A stretch of DNA of 64,000 bases from an uncultured Planctomycetota bacterium (GCA_900696465.1 CAADGE010000029.1:62001-126000); one strand, 5' to 3'; counted from the stretch's first letter, positions 17,221 through 27,601 are shown. Notes: generated by a model from the letters alone, not told the origin. Translations and numbers: made by a program.

Positions 17221-19467
17221 TTATTTTGCAAGTTCTTCGCGGAGCTTTGCCGGCTCACTCGTAGGCGCCCGGCAGACATAGTCTCGACAGACATAAGCGG
17301 CGGATTTGCCTTCCACCGGCTTTTTCTGCGCCAGAAGCGGGAGCTTCTTTTCGATCGCGGCTGATTCCGGTGCGCCGTCGACCATCGCTGCAATGACGAA
17401 ATTCGGCGCATACGTCCGCCAGGCAGTGTTGATGAGTTCTTCTCCGCGGGATTCGTCGCCTTTGGCGATCACGACGGCCACCTCGCGCGGGCGGCGATGA
17501 TGGAAGTCAACACCCGCGAGGAATCGCTCCGAGCGGAACGGCGAATCGACAAGCTGGCGACTGAACGTCTTGAGCATGGCCTGGGCTTCCTCCGCCAGTT
17601 TCCGATCATCGAGAAGCACCGTCAGTCGCAGAAGGTTCATGAACTGCACCGAGTTGCCCGACGGGATGGCGCCGTCGTTGGCATCCTTGGCGCGGACGAT
17701 CATCTTCTCGGCATCGTCGGCGGTGAAGAAGAACCCGCCGGCAGGGTCACGGAAACGCTGCAGCACTTCATTATTCAGGACGACGGCTTTGTCGAGCCAT
17801 TTGATGTCGAAGGTCGTTTCATAGAGATTCAGCAGGGCGTCGATCATGAACGCATGGTCATCGAGATAGGCCGGGGTGTGCGTTTTTCCGGCACGGTAGG
17901 TGCGTTGCAGGCGGCTGTCCTTCATGAGCTTCGTCAGCACGAAATCTGCGGCACGGACGGCGGAGTGACGGTATCGTTCTTCGCCGAGGATGCGATATGC
18001 CTTCGCCATGCTGGCGATCATTAAGCCGTTCCACGATGCCAGCACTTTGTCGTCGAGATGCGGTTTGATACGTTCTTCGCGGGCACTGAATAGCTTCTGT
18101 CGTGCGGCCGCAAGGCGAGAATCCAGTTCATCGACATTTAGCTTGTGCAACCTGGCGACCGTCTCGGCAGGGCGGGGAACGTTGAGAATGTTCGTTCCCT
18201 CCCAGTTACCGGCGTCGGAAACGTCGTAGTAGTCGCAGAAGATCGCCGCCTCGGCCTCGCCGAGCCGTTCGATGATCTCTCGCTTCGTCCAGACATAGAA
18301 CCTGCCTTCGTGGCCCTCGCTGTCGGCGTCGCGTGTCGAGTAATAACCGCCCTTGGGGCTTTGAAGATCGGCGATGACATAGTCGAGCGTCTCGCGGACG
18401 ACGCGGGCATAGAGCGGCTTACCGGTGAGCTGGTACGCTTTGAGATAGATATCCGTGATCAATGCCTGATCGTAGAGCATCTTCTCGAAGTGCGGCACGA
18501 GCCAGTCCACGTCCGTCGAATAGCGCGCGAAACCGCCGCCGAGCTGATCGTAGATTCCACCGTGGGCCATCTTCTCAAGCGTCAGTTCGACGAGTACGAG
18601 AAGCTTCTTCTCGTCCTCCGTCGGGCCGTCCGGCTTGTTCGTCGCGTGGTGATACGCGCGGAGCATCAGGTCCATCGCCATCGACGGCGGAAATTTGTTG
18701 GTCCCGCCGCCGCTCATGCCGCCTTTGACGGGGTCGAATGCCCGGGCGAGGAAATTCGCGACGCGGAGCACTACGTCATGTGGCACGATCTCGTCGCCGC
18801 CTTCCACAGTCGTAAGCTGTCGCACGGCATCGGTGAGCACATCGGCCTGCTGGGTGATGTCTTCCCGCCGCTGCTTCCACGCATCCGAAAGAAAGCGGAG
18901 CACATCGATAAAGCCAGGCCGGCCATAGCGGCTTACCGGCGGGAAGTAGGTGCCGGCATAAAATGGTTTTTGGTCCGGCGTGAGCCAGACGGACATGGGC
19001 CAGCCACCGCTCTTGGTGAAGACCTGTGTGGCCATCATGTAGATGTCGTCGAGGTCGGGCCGTTCTTCACGATCGACCTTGATGTTGACGAAGTGTTCGT
19101 TCATGACCGCGGCGATTTCCTCGTTTTCGAAGCTTTCGCGCTCCATGACATGGCACCAATGGCAGGCGGAGTATCCGATGGAGAGGAAGATCGGCTTGTC
19201 TTCGCGCTTCGCCTTCTCCAGCGCTTCGGATCCCCATTCGTACCAGTCCACGGGATTGTGGGCGTGCTGCAGGAGATAGGGACTGGTGGCGTGGATCAGC
19301 CGGTTGGTGTGCTTGCTCGTGGCCTGCGTCGTCATGGATGGCACTCCTCTGGCGCTTGTGTTCTCGTGAGCGATTTCAGTATTTCGCGCAGGGTCACACG
19401 CACCGGAAACCGCAAGGAGCGCGGCGCAAGCGAATGCGGCGTGTCTTCTTTCTTGCGTACGAATCAT
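17221..19467 (-). CDS. DUF255/YyaL-type thioredoxin-domain protein, lipid-anchored
   Basis: 748 residues from the ATG at 19467, which has GGAG ahead and starts a lipoprotein signal ending VSGAC. The start at 19515 would only prepend basic residues. The DUF255 thioredoxin-like domain follows ([51 protein letters not shown]). The CHWC pair is in the redox position. An (alpha/alpha)6-type barrel like that of SPATA20/YyaL makes up the rest ([37 protein letters not shown]). The family's reaction is not settled; the barrel resembles sugar epimerases. Export as a lipoprotein is unusual, since most homologues are cytoplasmic. Confidence 0.85.
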   Translation of the reverse strand: MIRTQERRHAAFACAALLAVSGACDPARNTEIAHENTSARGVPSMTTQATSKHTNRLIHATSPYLLQHAHNPVDWYEWGSEALEKAKREDKPIFLSIGYSACHWCHVMERESFENEEIAAVMNEHFVNIKVDREERPDLDDIYMMATQVFTKSGGWPMSVWLTPDQKPFYAGTYFPPVSRYGRPGFIDVLRFLSDAWKQRREDITQQADVLTDAVRQLTTVEGGDEIVPHDVVLRVANFLARAFDPVKGGMSGGGTNKFPPSMAMDLMLRAYHHATNKPDGPTEDEKKLLVLVELTLEKMAHGGIYDQLGGGFARYSTDVDWLVPHFEKMLYDQALITDIYLKAYQLTGKPLYARVVRETLDYVIADLQSPKGGYYSTRDADSEGHEGRFYVWTKREIIERLGEAEAAIFCDYYDVSDAGNWEGTNILNVPRPAETVARLHKLNVDELDSRLAAARQKLFSAREERIKPHLDDKVLASWNGLMIASMAKAYRILGEERYRHSAVRAADFVLTKLMKDSRLQRTYRAGKTHTPAYLDDHAFMIDALLNLYETTFDIKWLDKAVVLNNEVLQRFRDPAGGFFFTADDAEKMIVRAKDANDGAIPSGNSVQFMNLLRLTVLLDDRKLAEEAQAMLKTFSRQLVDSPFRSERFLAGVDFHHRRPREVAVVIAKGDESRGEELINTAWRTYAPNFVIAAMVDGAPESAAIEKKLPLLAQKKPVEGKSAAYVCRDYVCRAPTSEPAKLREELAK

Positions 19468-19568
19468 GCTGCTCCGCGCCGCACCCAGCGGCTTCGGGCA
19501 GTATAGGCGCATCAATTCTCCATCGCCATGATCTTCGGCTCGTGGCGTGAATGCACGCGAGGCAGCAA

Positions 19569-20489
19569 TCAGGGATCGGCGTTATCGATGGCAGTGGATG
19601 ACTTCGTATCGATCGAATGGATTTGCAACGAATGCAGGAGTTGAGCAATCTGAACATGATTTTCCGCCGATTGACGGATTATCAGATTCCCATCGAACGC
19701 TTCGATACTGGCCTCGCCGCCGTATTCCTGCCAGCTTGCCGGATCAACGGTCTGCCGGAGCGTGCGAATCAGCTTCGAGGCTCGCCGTGCGGTTGCCAGC
19801 TCCTGAATCTGTTCAAGAATGTCTCGCGTCTCGCGCTCGCGCGGTGATCGAGATCGATCATTCAAGGCACGGCTGCGGCCCTCATGTGCCCAGCGGCGCG
19901 GAAATCGTTGCCACGGCGGGGAAAAAACGTGGTCGTTCTGCTTCCAGAGTGCAGCTACGGCTTCCTGGACTACGCGCTGCTCGGCTTCTGACAGCGGCGC
20001 CGCAAGGATCGAGCGAATGTCATAGACGCGGACCTCAAGCTCCCTCGCCAGGTCCTGGGTGGTCGTGACGACGATCATGCCATCGCGGATGGCGAAGGTG
20101 GCACCGCGGGCACCGCGGTCGGCCAGTCGAAGTCCCTCGCGGAGGGCCTGGCCGATGGTGGTCTCCTGCAACATGAGGGTTACGCGGCTGTCGCTGTAAA
20201 CGCCGATGCGATTGAGCTCCGGCCAGCGGATGACGAGATCCACAGCGGCCGCCTGTTGCAGGTGCGCGAGAAACTTCGCAAGCGGCATCCGACGGAATTC
20301 AATCGCCTGGAGTTTTTCTTCGAGCGATCTTTCTGCGCCGCTTTTCTCCTCCGATGCAGATGCTGAACGATCCGCTGCGACCCCGTCGGCCGCAGACGGG
20401 ATCACCGCCTGAAGCGTGATGAAGACAGAAATGATCACAATACATGCATGCTGATTCTGTGCTCGGAACTTAATGCGCAACCATGGCAT
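19569..20489 (-). CDS. Secreted STN-domain-like protein
   Basis: 306 residues. The ATG at 20489 is chosen because AGGGGGAAG precedes it and a signal sequence follows ([22 protein letters not shown]). Residues 70-190 resemble the secretin/TonB N-terminal fold: [40 protein letters not shown], then [18 protein letters not shown] and [14 protein letters not shown]. The end ([29 protein letters not shown]) is the same fold again, typical of GspD-type N1 domains. No beta-barrel pore region is present, so this is a freestanding domain protein. It has a 28-base gap to the upstream zinc-ribbon gene, a likely operon. Role unknown. Confidence 0.7.
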   Translation of the reverse strand: MPWLRIKFRAQNQHACIVIISVFITLQAVIPSAADGVAADRSASASEEKSGAERSLEEKLQAIEFRRMPLAKFLAHLQQAAAVDLVIRWPELNRIGVYSDSRVTLMLQETTIGQALREGLRLADRGARGATFAIRDGMIVVTTTQDLARELEVRVYDIRSILAAPLSEAEQRVVQEAVAALWKQNDHVFSPPWQRFPRRWAHEGRSRALNDRSRSPRERETRDILEQIQELATARRASKLIRTLRQTVDPASWQEYGGEASIEAFDGNLIIRQSAENHVQIAQLLHSLQIHSIDTKSSTAIDNADP

Positions 20490-20517
20490 GATGTCTTCCC
20501 CCTGGCGGCGCGTCGGT

Positions 20518-21021
20518 TCACGTCGCCGATTCGTACGGGTCCGGTGCGTCGGCCCCACATTGCCAACAGACTTCGAAATTACCCGGACAGGATTCTCCGC
20601 ACGCTCGGCATATCCAGGCCGGCGCGTCGGCACGATCGATCGGCGGCGGCGGCAACAGCAGGCCGAGTCGCCGGCGCCGCAGCAGGTCGATCACCTCAAA
20701 ATAACTCTCACGCGAGACAGCCAATTCGACGCGGCCGGCGAGCGACAGGTTGCCGGTGTAGATCGCTTCCATGGGGCCTTTTCGCTGCATGTACACGATC
20801 TGATATGTATGCAGCAGCTTCATGATCTCCGGTGTGAGCAGCACCGGGCTGCCATCGAAAATCACCGTCGGAAAATCGCCCGGCGGAATGTGATCGTCGA
20901 GATTGAACTCGATCCCGCACTCCGGGCAGCGATGTTGCGGCAGGCCGGCAAGCAGATAGCCACAGGTGCGACATCGCAGTCCCAGATCGGGAACGGGCAG
21001 CGCGTGAGGGTCAAGGGTCAT
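20518..21021 (-). CDS. Double zinc-ribbon, DUF2007-like protein
   Basis: 167 residues from the ATG at 21021. An N-terminal ribbon CRTCGYLLAGLPQHRCPECG and a C-terminal ribbon CRACGESCPGNFEVCWQCG give two Cys4 sites. Between them is a DUF2007-like block (LHTYQIVYMQRKGPMEAIYTGN...ESYFEVIDLLRRRRL). The first ribbon is frequent at the start of planctomycete orphans. The protein has no signal and should be cytoplasmic. A longer frame from 21102 exists but adds nothing recognisable. It may form a two-gene unit with the STN-domain gene just downstream. Confidence 0.65.
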   Translation of the reverse strand: MTLDPHALPVPDLGLRCRTCGYLLAGLPQHRCPECGIEFNLDDHIPPGDFPTVIFDGSPVLLTPEIMKLLHTYQIVYMQRKGPMEAIYTGNLSLAGRVELAVSRESYFEVIDLLRRRRLGLLLPPPPIDRADAPAWICRACGESCPGNFEVCWQCGADAPDPYESAT

Positions 21022-21113
21022 CACGCCATTATACCACGGGCCATCGCGTAACCGGTGGCCCGCAGGCATTCGCTCGAATCGGCGTGTCGACTGCGACGGC
21101 ATGATCCGCCGTT

Positions 21114-21162
21114 AAAAACGGTTGGCCCGGTCGCCAAGGTTGTGTCTTGAGCGACCGGGCCA
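21114..21162 (-). terminator. Strong rho-independent terminator after sppA
   Basis: TGGCCCGGTCGC at 21123-21134 pairs perfectly with GCGACCGGGCCA at 21151-21162 (12 bp, 16-base loop). On the minus strand the stem is followed by a run of five T (AAAAA at 21114-21118). It ends the sppA transcript and lies before the double zinc-ribbon gene. Confidence 0.85.
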
Positions 21163-21231
21163 GAGGGTGGAGTGGGAGTCGTTGTCGCGTCTTGCAGGTC
21201 TTACCCGCAGACTCAAGCATGGTTGCGGAGG

Positions 21232-23094
21232 TCAGTTCAGTCCGGCTGCCCCGGAGATCATCACCGGCGGCCCGACCATCAGAACGGATTCGCGGGTCAG
21301 CATTTCAATCTGAATCAGAAAATTCTCGACGGCCCGTGCCCTTACCGGATCGACCGCGGAGATCGCCTCCAATGCACCCGCCAATTGCGGCAGGGCTGCC
21401 CATCGTGCGGCAATCGTGCGCGTCAGCGTCGTCGAGACGAAGTCCTCTGAGCCGTCCTTGTCGCTCATGCCTTCCATGATCTTGTCAAGCAGCGACTTCG
21501 GCTCCGGGAATATCCTTACATCGTAATTCGCGCCGAGTTCGGCCTCGCTGGCGGCGAACTTGATGGCATCAGCCATGCCGCCGAGTCGGTCCACAAGACC
21601 GATCTCCAGGGCCTGCTTTCCGGTATATACGCGGCCGCCGGCCAGAGGTTCGAGATCACCTTTGATTCGGTCGGAGCGACCTTCGAGGACGCGGTTCTTG
21701 AATTCGACGTAGACCCGGTCGAGCCAGGCCTGCATGCGGGCCCGCTCCTCATCGCTGAATCGACGATTGGAGTTCATCAGGTCGCTGTGCTTGCCGCGCT
21801 TGTACTCATGACCGGTGATGCCGATCCAGTCCCAGAGCCCTTTGGTCACGATCTTGCCGCCGACCACGCCGATTGAGCCGGTAATGGTGGCCGGTTCCGC
21901 AAAGATGACGTCGGCCATGGTCGCGACGTAATAGCCGCCGCTGCCGGCGACATTGCCCATCGAGACGATCAGCGGCCTGCCGGAATCCCTGAAGCGCTTC
22001 GTGGCCTCACAGATGATGTCGCTTGCGACGGCCGAGCCGCCGGGAGAATCCACGCGGAGGACAAGCGCCTTGACGTTGCTGTCGGCAGCGGCCTTGGCGA
22101 TGGCGTGTCGAATCGTCGTCGAACCGGCGTTCGACGCACCGCCGAACATGCTCTCCTCGGTCTTGCCCTGGGTGATCATGCTCTCAACATGCACGACCGC
22201 GACGGCCGGCTTGGTCGAGGTCTTTCGTCCCTTCATCATGTCGCCAAAGATCGAGAAGAATGCGAACGGATTGGAGAAGTCGATCTTCGGCCCCTTCTCC
22301 TTGCCGTACTTGCGATTGATGGTGACATCGTCACCATAGCGCTTCTTGAGCTGAGCGATGAAATCCTCTCGATAGGCGAGCTTGTCGACGAGTTTGGCCT
22401 CCAGGGCGTCCTTGGCCGAGAGGGTGCCGATGTCGATCAACTCGCGGACCCGTTCGGGCGTGAGTTTGCGGCTCGTGGCGACGGATTCGACCAGCTGCTC
22501 GAACAGCGAATCGAGGATGCTGTTGGTCTGCTCTTCGGCTTCCTTGCTGGGCCCGGTGCGGTAGAAGGGTTCGCCGGCGGACTTGTAGTCGCCGCAGTGG
22601 AGGATGTCGGCCTCGACCTTGATGTTGTCCATCATGTTCTTGTAGTAGGAGGCCTCTCCGTAGAGCCCGAGGAAGAACACATCTCCGGCCGGCATGAGCC
22701 AGAGCTGGCTGGCCGCTGAGCCAAGCATCAGCGTAGAGTTCGTCAGTGATTCGGTGAAAACCCAGACATCCTTGTCGGTGGCCTTGAGGGCTTCGAATTG
22801 TGCCCTCAGTTCCTGAATCTGGGCAAAGCCGAGGGCCGCTTCCTGAATCTCGAAGACGACCGCCTGCACGTTGTTGTCCGTTCGGGCCTGTCGCAGTCGT
22901 TCGAGCAGGTCGAACATGTTCAGGGGCGCGGCCTCTCCGAAAAGCTCGCCGAATGGCGTCTGCTGTGGCGCCTCCGGCAACGGGCCTTTCAATTGGAAGA
23001 CAGCAATGACGCCCGGCGTCTGCGCCGGCAGGGGGGCGGCCGTCCCGAACAGGGCAATGACAGCGACGAGACTTGAACATCTGGCTCGGTTCAT
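21232..23094 (-). CDS. sppA: Signal peptide peptidase SppA (long, 67K type)
   Basis: 620 residues, the length of the two-domain SppA group. An N-terminal export signal (CSSLVAVIALFGTAAPLPAQ) is visible. The catalytic Lys of the first domain is Lys171 in GDYKSAGEPF, and the nucleophile is Ser385 in GNVAGSGGYYVA. The preceding block LRVDSPGGSAVASD and the following FAEPATITGSIGVVGGK agree with the Clp/crotonase-like fold. It degrades cleaved signal peptides in the membrane or periplasm. It is a single gene with its own terminator, 270 bases downstream of the hypothetical gene at 23401. Confidence 0.93.
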   Translation of the reverse strand: MNRARCSSLVAVIALFGTAAPLPAQTPGVIAVFQLKGPLPEAPQQTPFGELFGEAAPLNMFDLLERLRQARTDNNVQAVVFEIQEAALGFAQIQELRAQFEALKATDKDVWVFTESLTNSTLMLGSAASQLWLMPAGDVFFLGLYGEASYYKNMMDNIKVEADILHCGDYKSAGEPFYRTGPSKEAEEQTNSILDSLFEQLVESVATSRKLTPERVRELIDIGTLSAKDALEAKLVDKLAYREDFIAQLKKRYGDDVTINRKYGKEKGPKIDFSNPFAFFSIFGDMMKGRKTSTKPAVAVVHVESMITQGKTEESMFGGASNAGSTTIRHAIAKAAADSNVKALVLRVDSPGGSAVASDIICEATKRFRDSGRPLIVSMGNVAGSGGYYVATMADVIFAEPATITGSIGVVGGKIVTKGLWDWIGITGHEYKRGKHSDLMNSNRRFSDEERARMQAWLDRVYVEFKNRVLEGRSDRIKGDLEPLAGGRVYTGKQALEIGLVDRLGGMADAIKFAASEAELGANYDVRIFPEPKSLLDKIMEGMSDKDGSEDFVSTTLTRTIAARWAALPQLAGALEAISAVDPVRARAVENFLIQIEMLTRESVLMVGPPVMISGAAGLN

Positions 23095-23400
23095 CGTTGG
23101 ATTCTCCCAGTCCTTCGGGACGACTTTCCTTCTGGTGTGTTGTCCCGGTTACGGACTTTATTTCGGCGGCTGCACGTTACCGCCGGGTCTGGTTAAATCT
23201 GGCAAATTCAGATGCGGCTGCAAGTAACCTGGAGCAGGTGCGGGTTTTTGCAGCCCGGGACAGTTAAACGCAGTTGAGGCCGGTTCTTCACGCGCAATCA
23301 GCCTCCGGCAACATTGCAGGAACTGCGATTGATCCGTGATGGCGAGGATTGTTGGGTCGTAAGGCGGCGCAAGGACTCATCGAATCTGGAGACGAGTTCG
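23095..23400. other. 306-bp gap upstream of sppA
   Basis: The space between the sppA start and the next minus-strand stop. I see no ribosome-linked frame, hairpin with T-run or RNA-gene fold. Presumably it carries the sppA promoter. Confidence 0.5.
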
Positions 23401-23859
23401 CTATTCCTGTGCCTCTCGGCGGACCGGCCGATCCTCTGCACGTTTGGAAGGGGGTTGCGGCGGCTGGACCTGAGCCGCACCAAATCCGCGGATGGCAGGC
23501 ATGTCTTCGGGCTTTTCCTTCGGATGACAGGCGAAGACTTCGACGCGGATAATGTCCTCGAAGGGGACGGTGACCACGAACGCCCCGACCTTGTAGGAAT
23601 CGTCCGCCGGGGCACATTCGAAGGTTAGTGCAGAGGTGCTGCGGGTCGGAATGATTTCCTTGATTTCGTAGGAGAAGCCGTCGCGCAGATAAATGATCGT
23701 GCGTGCCTCGAGCTGATCGTAAAAGCTCTTGTAGGCTGGATCATCGAGGGCGGTTTCCGGCGGCACTTCGGGGAAATGCGTCGAGGCGCAGCGTCCCTTC
23801 GCTTCGTCCAGCCGCTCTCGATAGGCCGTATCAAACCACCATTCAAAATTAAAGATCAT
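23401..23859 (-). CDS. Small protein of unknown function
   Basis: 152 residues. The ATG at 23859 is preferred over that at 23892 because GAGGA precedes it by seven bases and the product then begins MIFNFEWWFDTAYRER. Mid-protein blocks RTIIYLRDGFSYEIKEIIPT and YKVGAFVVTVPFEDIIRVEVFACHPKEKPE look like a compact beta-rich domain. The last 35 residues are Pro/Gln/Arg-rich. No signal, membrane segment or known motif. The flanking genes (sppA, DUF47) do not suggest a role. Confidence 0.55.
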   Translation of the reverse strand: MIFNFEWWFDTAYRERLDEAKGRCASTHFPEVPPETALDDPAYKSFYDQLEARTIIYLRDGFSYEIKEIIPTRSTSALTFECAPADDSYKVGAFVVTVPFEDIIRVEVFACHPKEKPEDMPAIRGFGAAQVQPPQPPSKRAEDRPVRREAQE

Positions 23860-24239
23860 GCATATCCTCATCTGTTGCCGCGAACAGGGCAAACCCCGTA
23901 GCTTAATTCGGGATCACTCGCAAAGTCAATAGCGTCGAATATGCACGCGGGGCGGACTTTTATTCCTGTTCCTCAGGGTCTTCACAGTCCTGGGCGGCGA
24001 CGTGCAGAACGAATCGGTCCACTCATGGACCGGGAAACATCCTTGCGCGCCACCGTTTCAGGGCACGATGGAGCAGCGGCAACCTTCATGATATCTTAGC
24101 GCCGCGCAGGGTTGCGATTCGAACCGTGGGCCAGTATGTCTAGCCCGACATATTCGGTCGCAGCCCGATGCACGGCCGCGGCCGCAGGAGGTATGCCCCG
24201 CGGCGCTGAGATTGTCCGACAGCGACACGGAGGTGCACA
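23860..24239. other. 380-bp intergenic region upstream of the phosphate genes
   Basis: This is a divergent region between the small unknown gene (minus) and the DUF47 gene (plus). It should hold both promoters. A GGAGGTG ribosome site at its right end decides the GTG start at 24240. I found no convincing Pho-box direct repeats by eye and no RNA gene. Confidence 0.55.
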
Positions 24240-24911
24240 GTGGGGCTGATCGCAGAATTGTTCCAGCAGTCACCGTTTGAACCGCTTCTACACCACCTGA
24301 AGAAGGTGCGAGAGTGCGTGACTCTGGTCCGCCCAATGCTCGAAGCGGTGCGCGATGAAGAGTATGACCTGCTGGATGAGCTGATCAAACGCGTGTTCAA
24401 GACGGAACACGAAGCGGACATGATCAAGGATGAGATCCGGCAGGTGATTCCCCGAAGTTTCTTCCTGCCGGTCTATCGCGGTGACCTGCTCGGCTATCTG
24501 AAGCTGCAGGACGATATGGCGGACTCGGTGGAGGACCTGGCCATTCTCCTGACGATCAAGCAGCTTCGCATGCCTCGCCCCCTGGTCACGCAGGTGTTCG
24601 AGTACGTCGAGACCGTTCTGCGGGTCTGCGACAAACACCACGAGATGAATGAGCGATTGCAGGACCTGGTGGCCCGCGGGTTCCTGGCCGATCAGGCGAC
24701 GGGCCTGATGGATCTGATCCGCGTCGTCGAAAAGGCGGAGTGGGAAGCCGACAAGACGCAATATACGCTCTCCAAGGCGCTGTTCGCCATGGAGGATGAA
24801 TTAAAGGCCTCTGACCTGATGCTCTGGTGGAGGGTTTTCCTCGAACTGGGACAACTGGCCAATCACGCCGAGAAGATGGCGGACCGATTGCGTCGCATGC
24901 TGTCTCAATAA
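24240..24911 (+). CDS. DUF47/PhoU-like phosphate transport accessory protein
   Basis: 223 residues, all helical in character, starting with GTG behind a very good GGAGGTG site. The blocks SPFEPLLHHLKKVRECV, LDELIKRVFKTEHEADMIKDEIRQVIPRSFFLPVYRGDLLGYL and VVEKAEWEADKTQYTLSKAL contain the E/D-xxAD patterns of PhoU-type metal-binding helical bundles. DUF47 proteins are usually encoded next to a PiT transporter and thought to regulate it. Here the PiT gene follows after about 100 bases on the same strand. It probably binds the transporter's cytoplasmic face. Confidence 0.9.
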   Translation: MGLIAELFQQSPFEPLLHHLKKVRECVTLVRPMLEAVRDEEYDLLDELIKRVFKTEHEADMIKDEIRQVIPRSFFLPVYRGDLLGYLKLQDDMADSVEDLAILLTIKQLRMPRPLVTQVFEYVETVLRVCDKHHEMNERLQDLVARGFLADQATGLMDLIRVVEKAEWEADKTQYTLSKALFAMEDELKASDLMLWWRVFLELGQLANHAEKMADRLRRMLSQ

Positions 24912-25014
24912 CTGCGGACGAAACGGCAAGTGGGTCTTTATCTATAACCGGAGTCTGCCTGCGATCGCGCTGGTTTCCGCGCGTCCACCCGTCGGGTCAG
25001 GGCGTTCGGCGTAA

Positions 25015-26679
25015 GTGGGTGCGAGCGACAGCTTCGGCTCGAGGACGGGTTCCATTATCTGCACAGCCCTGACGATTCTCGCTGAGAACGGCGATCCGGG
25101 CGTGCTCACGCCGTTCATGTACATGGCCGTCGTTCTGGCGGTCGTGATGCTCATTTGGGACACCGTCGAAGTCGGTCGCAACGACGCGGCGAACATCGTC
25201 AACTCGGTCTTCGGAGCACGCATCTTCACCCGGCGTGCTGCCGTGCGTCTTGCAGCGATCGGCGTCGTGCTGGGCGCCACGTTTTCCTCAGACGTCATAG
25301 AAACCGCCCGAAGCGGGATTTTCGATCCGCAGTCCTTTGAGAATGACATCGAAGCGGTGCTGGCGGTTTATCTTTCTGTCTACATCGTCGATACCGTTCT
25401 GCTCTATACCTACTCGGCATTCGGCATGCCCGTCAGCACGACGATGACGCTCGTGTTCTCGCTTCTGGGCGGCTCGCTCTTTCTCGGAGCGGTCACCTCG
25501 CAGAATTCCCTGGAAGCCGTCGAGTGGTACGGCGTTTCGAAGGTGCTGCTGGCCATCGTCTGTTCAATCGTGCTCTCAGGTTTCATGGGGTTCGTCCTGC
25601 AACGTGCCGCGCGTGGCGCGATCGGCGACAAGTGGTCGAGTTTGCCGACGCTGCTGCTTCACGGCGGCTGGATCGGCGGCGGACTGATGGCTGGTCTGGC
25701 GTATTTCATGCTGATCAAGGGCATGAAGAATCTCGGCTTCGTCAAAGTCTTCACCAAATTCATCCAGAGCTTCCCGTATTATGGACCGATCCTGACCATC
25801 GTCGTTCTATGGATCTTCTTCGCCATCCTGATTCACCTGTCCCTGGTGATCTTCCGCAAGCGCGCGGCGGAACTGCTCTTTCCCACGCTCACCGTGCTGG
25901 GCATGCTGGGCATGGCCTTCGCTTTCGGGCAGAACGACCTGGCGAACTGCGCCGCGCCGGGGCTGGCCTCGCTCAAGCTGGTTCACGGCCACTACACGAA
26001 TACGAGTGTGGCCGAAATCACCCGGGCGATGATTCCGCGGTGGGCGCTTTTCGGCTGCGGGGTGCTGCTGGTGATGGGCATGATGACCGAGCATGCCCAG
26101 CGCGTGACGCGGGCTGAGGTTCGCACCGGCAGCGCGGGTCATCATGTCAAACTCTGGGCGCCGCGATGGTGCATCGGCTTGGCGTCAGCGATTCTTTCTC
26201 GCCGACCGCAGCCGGTCATGCCGTCGCTGGCGCCGGTGGTGACGAAGAATGTCCGCGGCAAGACCATGCACTACGATCCACTCCGCGCCTGCGTGATCGT
26301 CTGCGTTTCGGCCTGCGTCATCGCCACGGCCTCGGCGCTGGCGTTTCCCGTTTCCACGACATACGTGGCCTTTGCGGCGGTCGTCGCCACGGGCATGGCC
26401 GATCGCATCTTCGTTCGTGGCGATGCGGCATTGAAACTGGGTCGCTCGATCTGGGTGGTATTCAGTTGGTTCGCAGCGGCGGTTCTGGCGACCGTATGTG
26501 CAGGTTTCGTGGCCATCACCGTGTATTACATTGGAGTCGCCGGCATGGCCATCTGCATCGCGCTCAACCTGCTCGTGCGCGGTTACGTCAAGCGACGATC
26601 GGACGCACAGGAAGAACGTGTGCGTCAGGAGGCGCGCGAGCGCATGCATCCCGAGGAATACTCGCTCGAGGAAGAATAA
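25015..26679 (+). CDS. Inorganic phosphate transporter, PiT family
   Basis: 554 residues and around eleven hydrophobic segments. Both PiT signature copies are recognisable: VGRNDAANIVNSVFGARI near the N-terminus and FAFGQNDLANCAAPGLAS in the second half. Each is paired with an MPVSTTMTLVFSLLGGSL or FPVSTTYVAFAAVVATGMADR block. A central cytoplasmic loop and a charged C-terminal tail (RRSDAQEERVRQEARERM) are present. It imports phosphate, probably with H+ or Na+. The GTG at 25015 gives an extra N-terminal 34 residues; an ATG at 25117 is a reasonable alternative. It follows the DUF47 gene, its likely regulator. Confidence 0.92.
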   Translation: MGASDSFGSRTGSIICTALTILAENGDPGVLTPFMYMAVVLAVVMLIWDTVEVGRNDAANIVNSVFGARIFTRRAAVRLAAIGVVLGATFSSDVIETARSGIFDPQSFENDIEAVLAVYLSVYIVDTVLLYTYSAFGMPVSTTMTLVFSLLGGSLFLGAVTSQNSLEAVEWYGVSKVLLAIVCSIVLSGFMGFVLQRAARGAIGDKWSSLPTLLLHGGWIGGGLMAGLAYFMLIKGMKNLGFVKVFTKFIQSFPYYGPILTIVVLWIFFAILIHLSLVIFRKRAAELLFPTLTVLGMLGMAFAFGQNDLANCAAPGLASLKLVHGHYTNTSVAEITRAMIPRWALFGCGVLLVMGMMTEHAQRVTRAEVRTGSAGHHVKLWAPRWCIGLASAILSRRPQPVMPSLAPVVTKNVRGKTMHYDPLRACVIVCVSACVIATASALAFPVSTTYVAFAAVVATGMADRIFVRGDAALKLGRSIWVVFSWFAAAVLATVCAGFVAITVYYIGVAGMAICIALNLLVRGYVKRRSDAQEERVRQEARERMHPEEYSLEEE

Positions 26680-26834
26680 GCTCGGATGTGGGAAGCGCTA
26701 AGATTCTGTTAATCACACGCGATGATCCGTCATCCCGTGCAAACATCGACTATTTGCAGAGTTACGGGACGCAGGTTTTGCTGCAAGCGGAGTGAATGTT
26801 CAGGAATGCCGGTGAAGTTGAGCGCGACCGGATT

Positions 26835-26860
26835 TATAATGAAGTTGTTCGGTTAACTTC
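26835..26860 (+). promoter_or_regulatory. -10 box with adjoining operator-like inverted repeat upstream of phoB-like gene
   Basis: A perfect TATAAT at 26835-26840 is followed at once by GAAGTT (26841-26846) and its complement AACTTC (26855-26860) over eight bases, right where a transcription start would fall. No good -35 element lies 16-18 bases upstream, which would suit an activator-dependent promoter. It sits 30 bases ahead of the response-regulator start. Evidence is pattern only. Confidence 0.35.
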
Positions 26861-26890
26861 TTCAGCGTCGTACGGAGTTGGCGCAGGATT

Positions 26891-27601
26891 ATGGCGAATG
26901 CGAATATTCTGGTCGTGGATGACGAGCAGGATCTCGTCGAGTCCATTCGCTTTCATCTCGAGCGCAACCGGTACAAAGTGCTGGCGGCGGCGGATGGTGA
27001 AACGGCGATTGATCTGGCCGGCCGCGAGCGGCCCGACCTGATCCTGCTGGACATCATGCTGCCGCGGGTCAATGGTCGCGACGTGATCCTGGCACTCAAA
27101 AACAACGCTGCTACCAAGTCGATCCCCATCATCATGCTCACGGCGCTGACGAGCGAAAGCGACGTCGTGCTGAGTCTTCAGCTTGGCGCCGATGACTACG
27201 TGACCAAGCCCTTCTCAATGGACGTGCTGCTGGCCCGAGTGGCCGCGGTGCTTCGCCGGCGCAGCGCGACGTCCGACAAGGAGATCGTCCTCAAAGCCGG
27301 ACCGATCGTGGTCGATCGCTCGCGTCACGTGGTGGAGCTGGAAGGTCAGCCGGTCCCGGTTACGCTCACGGAGTTTCGTCTGCTCGAAGCGCTGGTCGCC
27401 GCACGGTCGCGCGTGCTCTCTCGCGATCAGCTCATGGCCAAGGCGATGGGGCCGGACATCGCTGTGACCGACCGCACGATCGACGTACACGTCACCTCGC
27501 TGCGGCGAAAGCTGGGCCGCCACCGCGACCTCGTCGAGACGGTTCGCGGCGTAGGTTATCGCTTCGCCGACATCTGGCAGGGAGAGCCGATCGGCTGCTA
27601 A
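26891..27601 (+). CDS. phoB: PhoB-type response regulator (OmpR/winged helix)
   Basis: 236 residues. The receiver domain has the acidic pair in VVDDEQD, phospho-acceptor Asp54 (LLDIMLP), Thr in MLTALTSE and Lys106 (VTKPFSMD). The winged-helix DNA-binding domain has TLTEFRLLEAL, VLSRDQLM and VTDRTIDVHVTSLRRKLG...VRGVGYRF. It is followed after 136 bases by a PhoR-like kinase and preceded by DUF47-PiT genes, so the phosphate-regulon assignment comes from both sequence type and neighbours. The domain type alone would fit other OmpR-family members. Confidence 0.85.
   Translation: MANANILVVDDEQDLVESIRFHLERNRYKVLAAADGETAIDLAGRERPDLILLDIMLPRVNGRDVILALKNNAATKSIPIIMLTALTSESDVVLSLQLGADDYVTKPFSMDVLLARVAAVLRRRSATSDKEIVLKAGPIVVDRSRHVVELEGQPVPVTLTEFRLLEALVAARSRVLSRDQLMAKAMGPDIAVTDRTIDVHVTSLRRKLGRHRDLVETVRGVGYRFADIWQGEPIGC

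Noticed and set aside
24135-24152. TATGTC and GACATA form a short inverted repeat ahead of the DUF47 gene.
   Set aside because: Only six pairs and no relation to known Pho boxes by eye; equal repeats occur by chance at this frequency.
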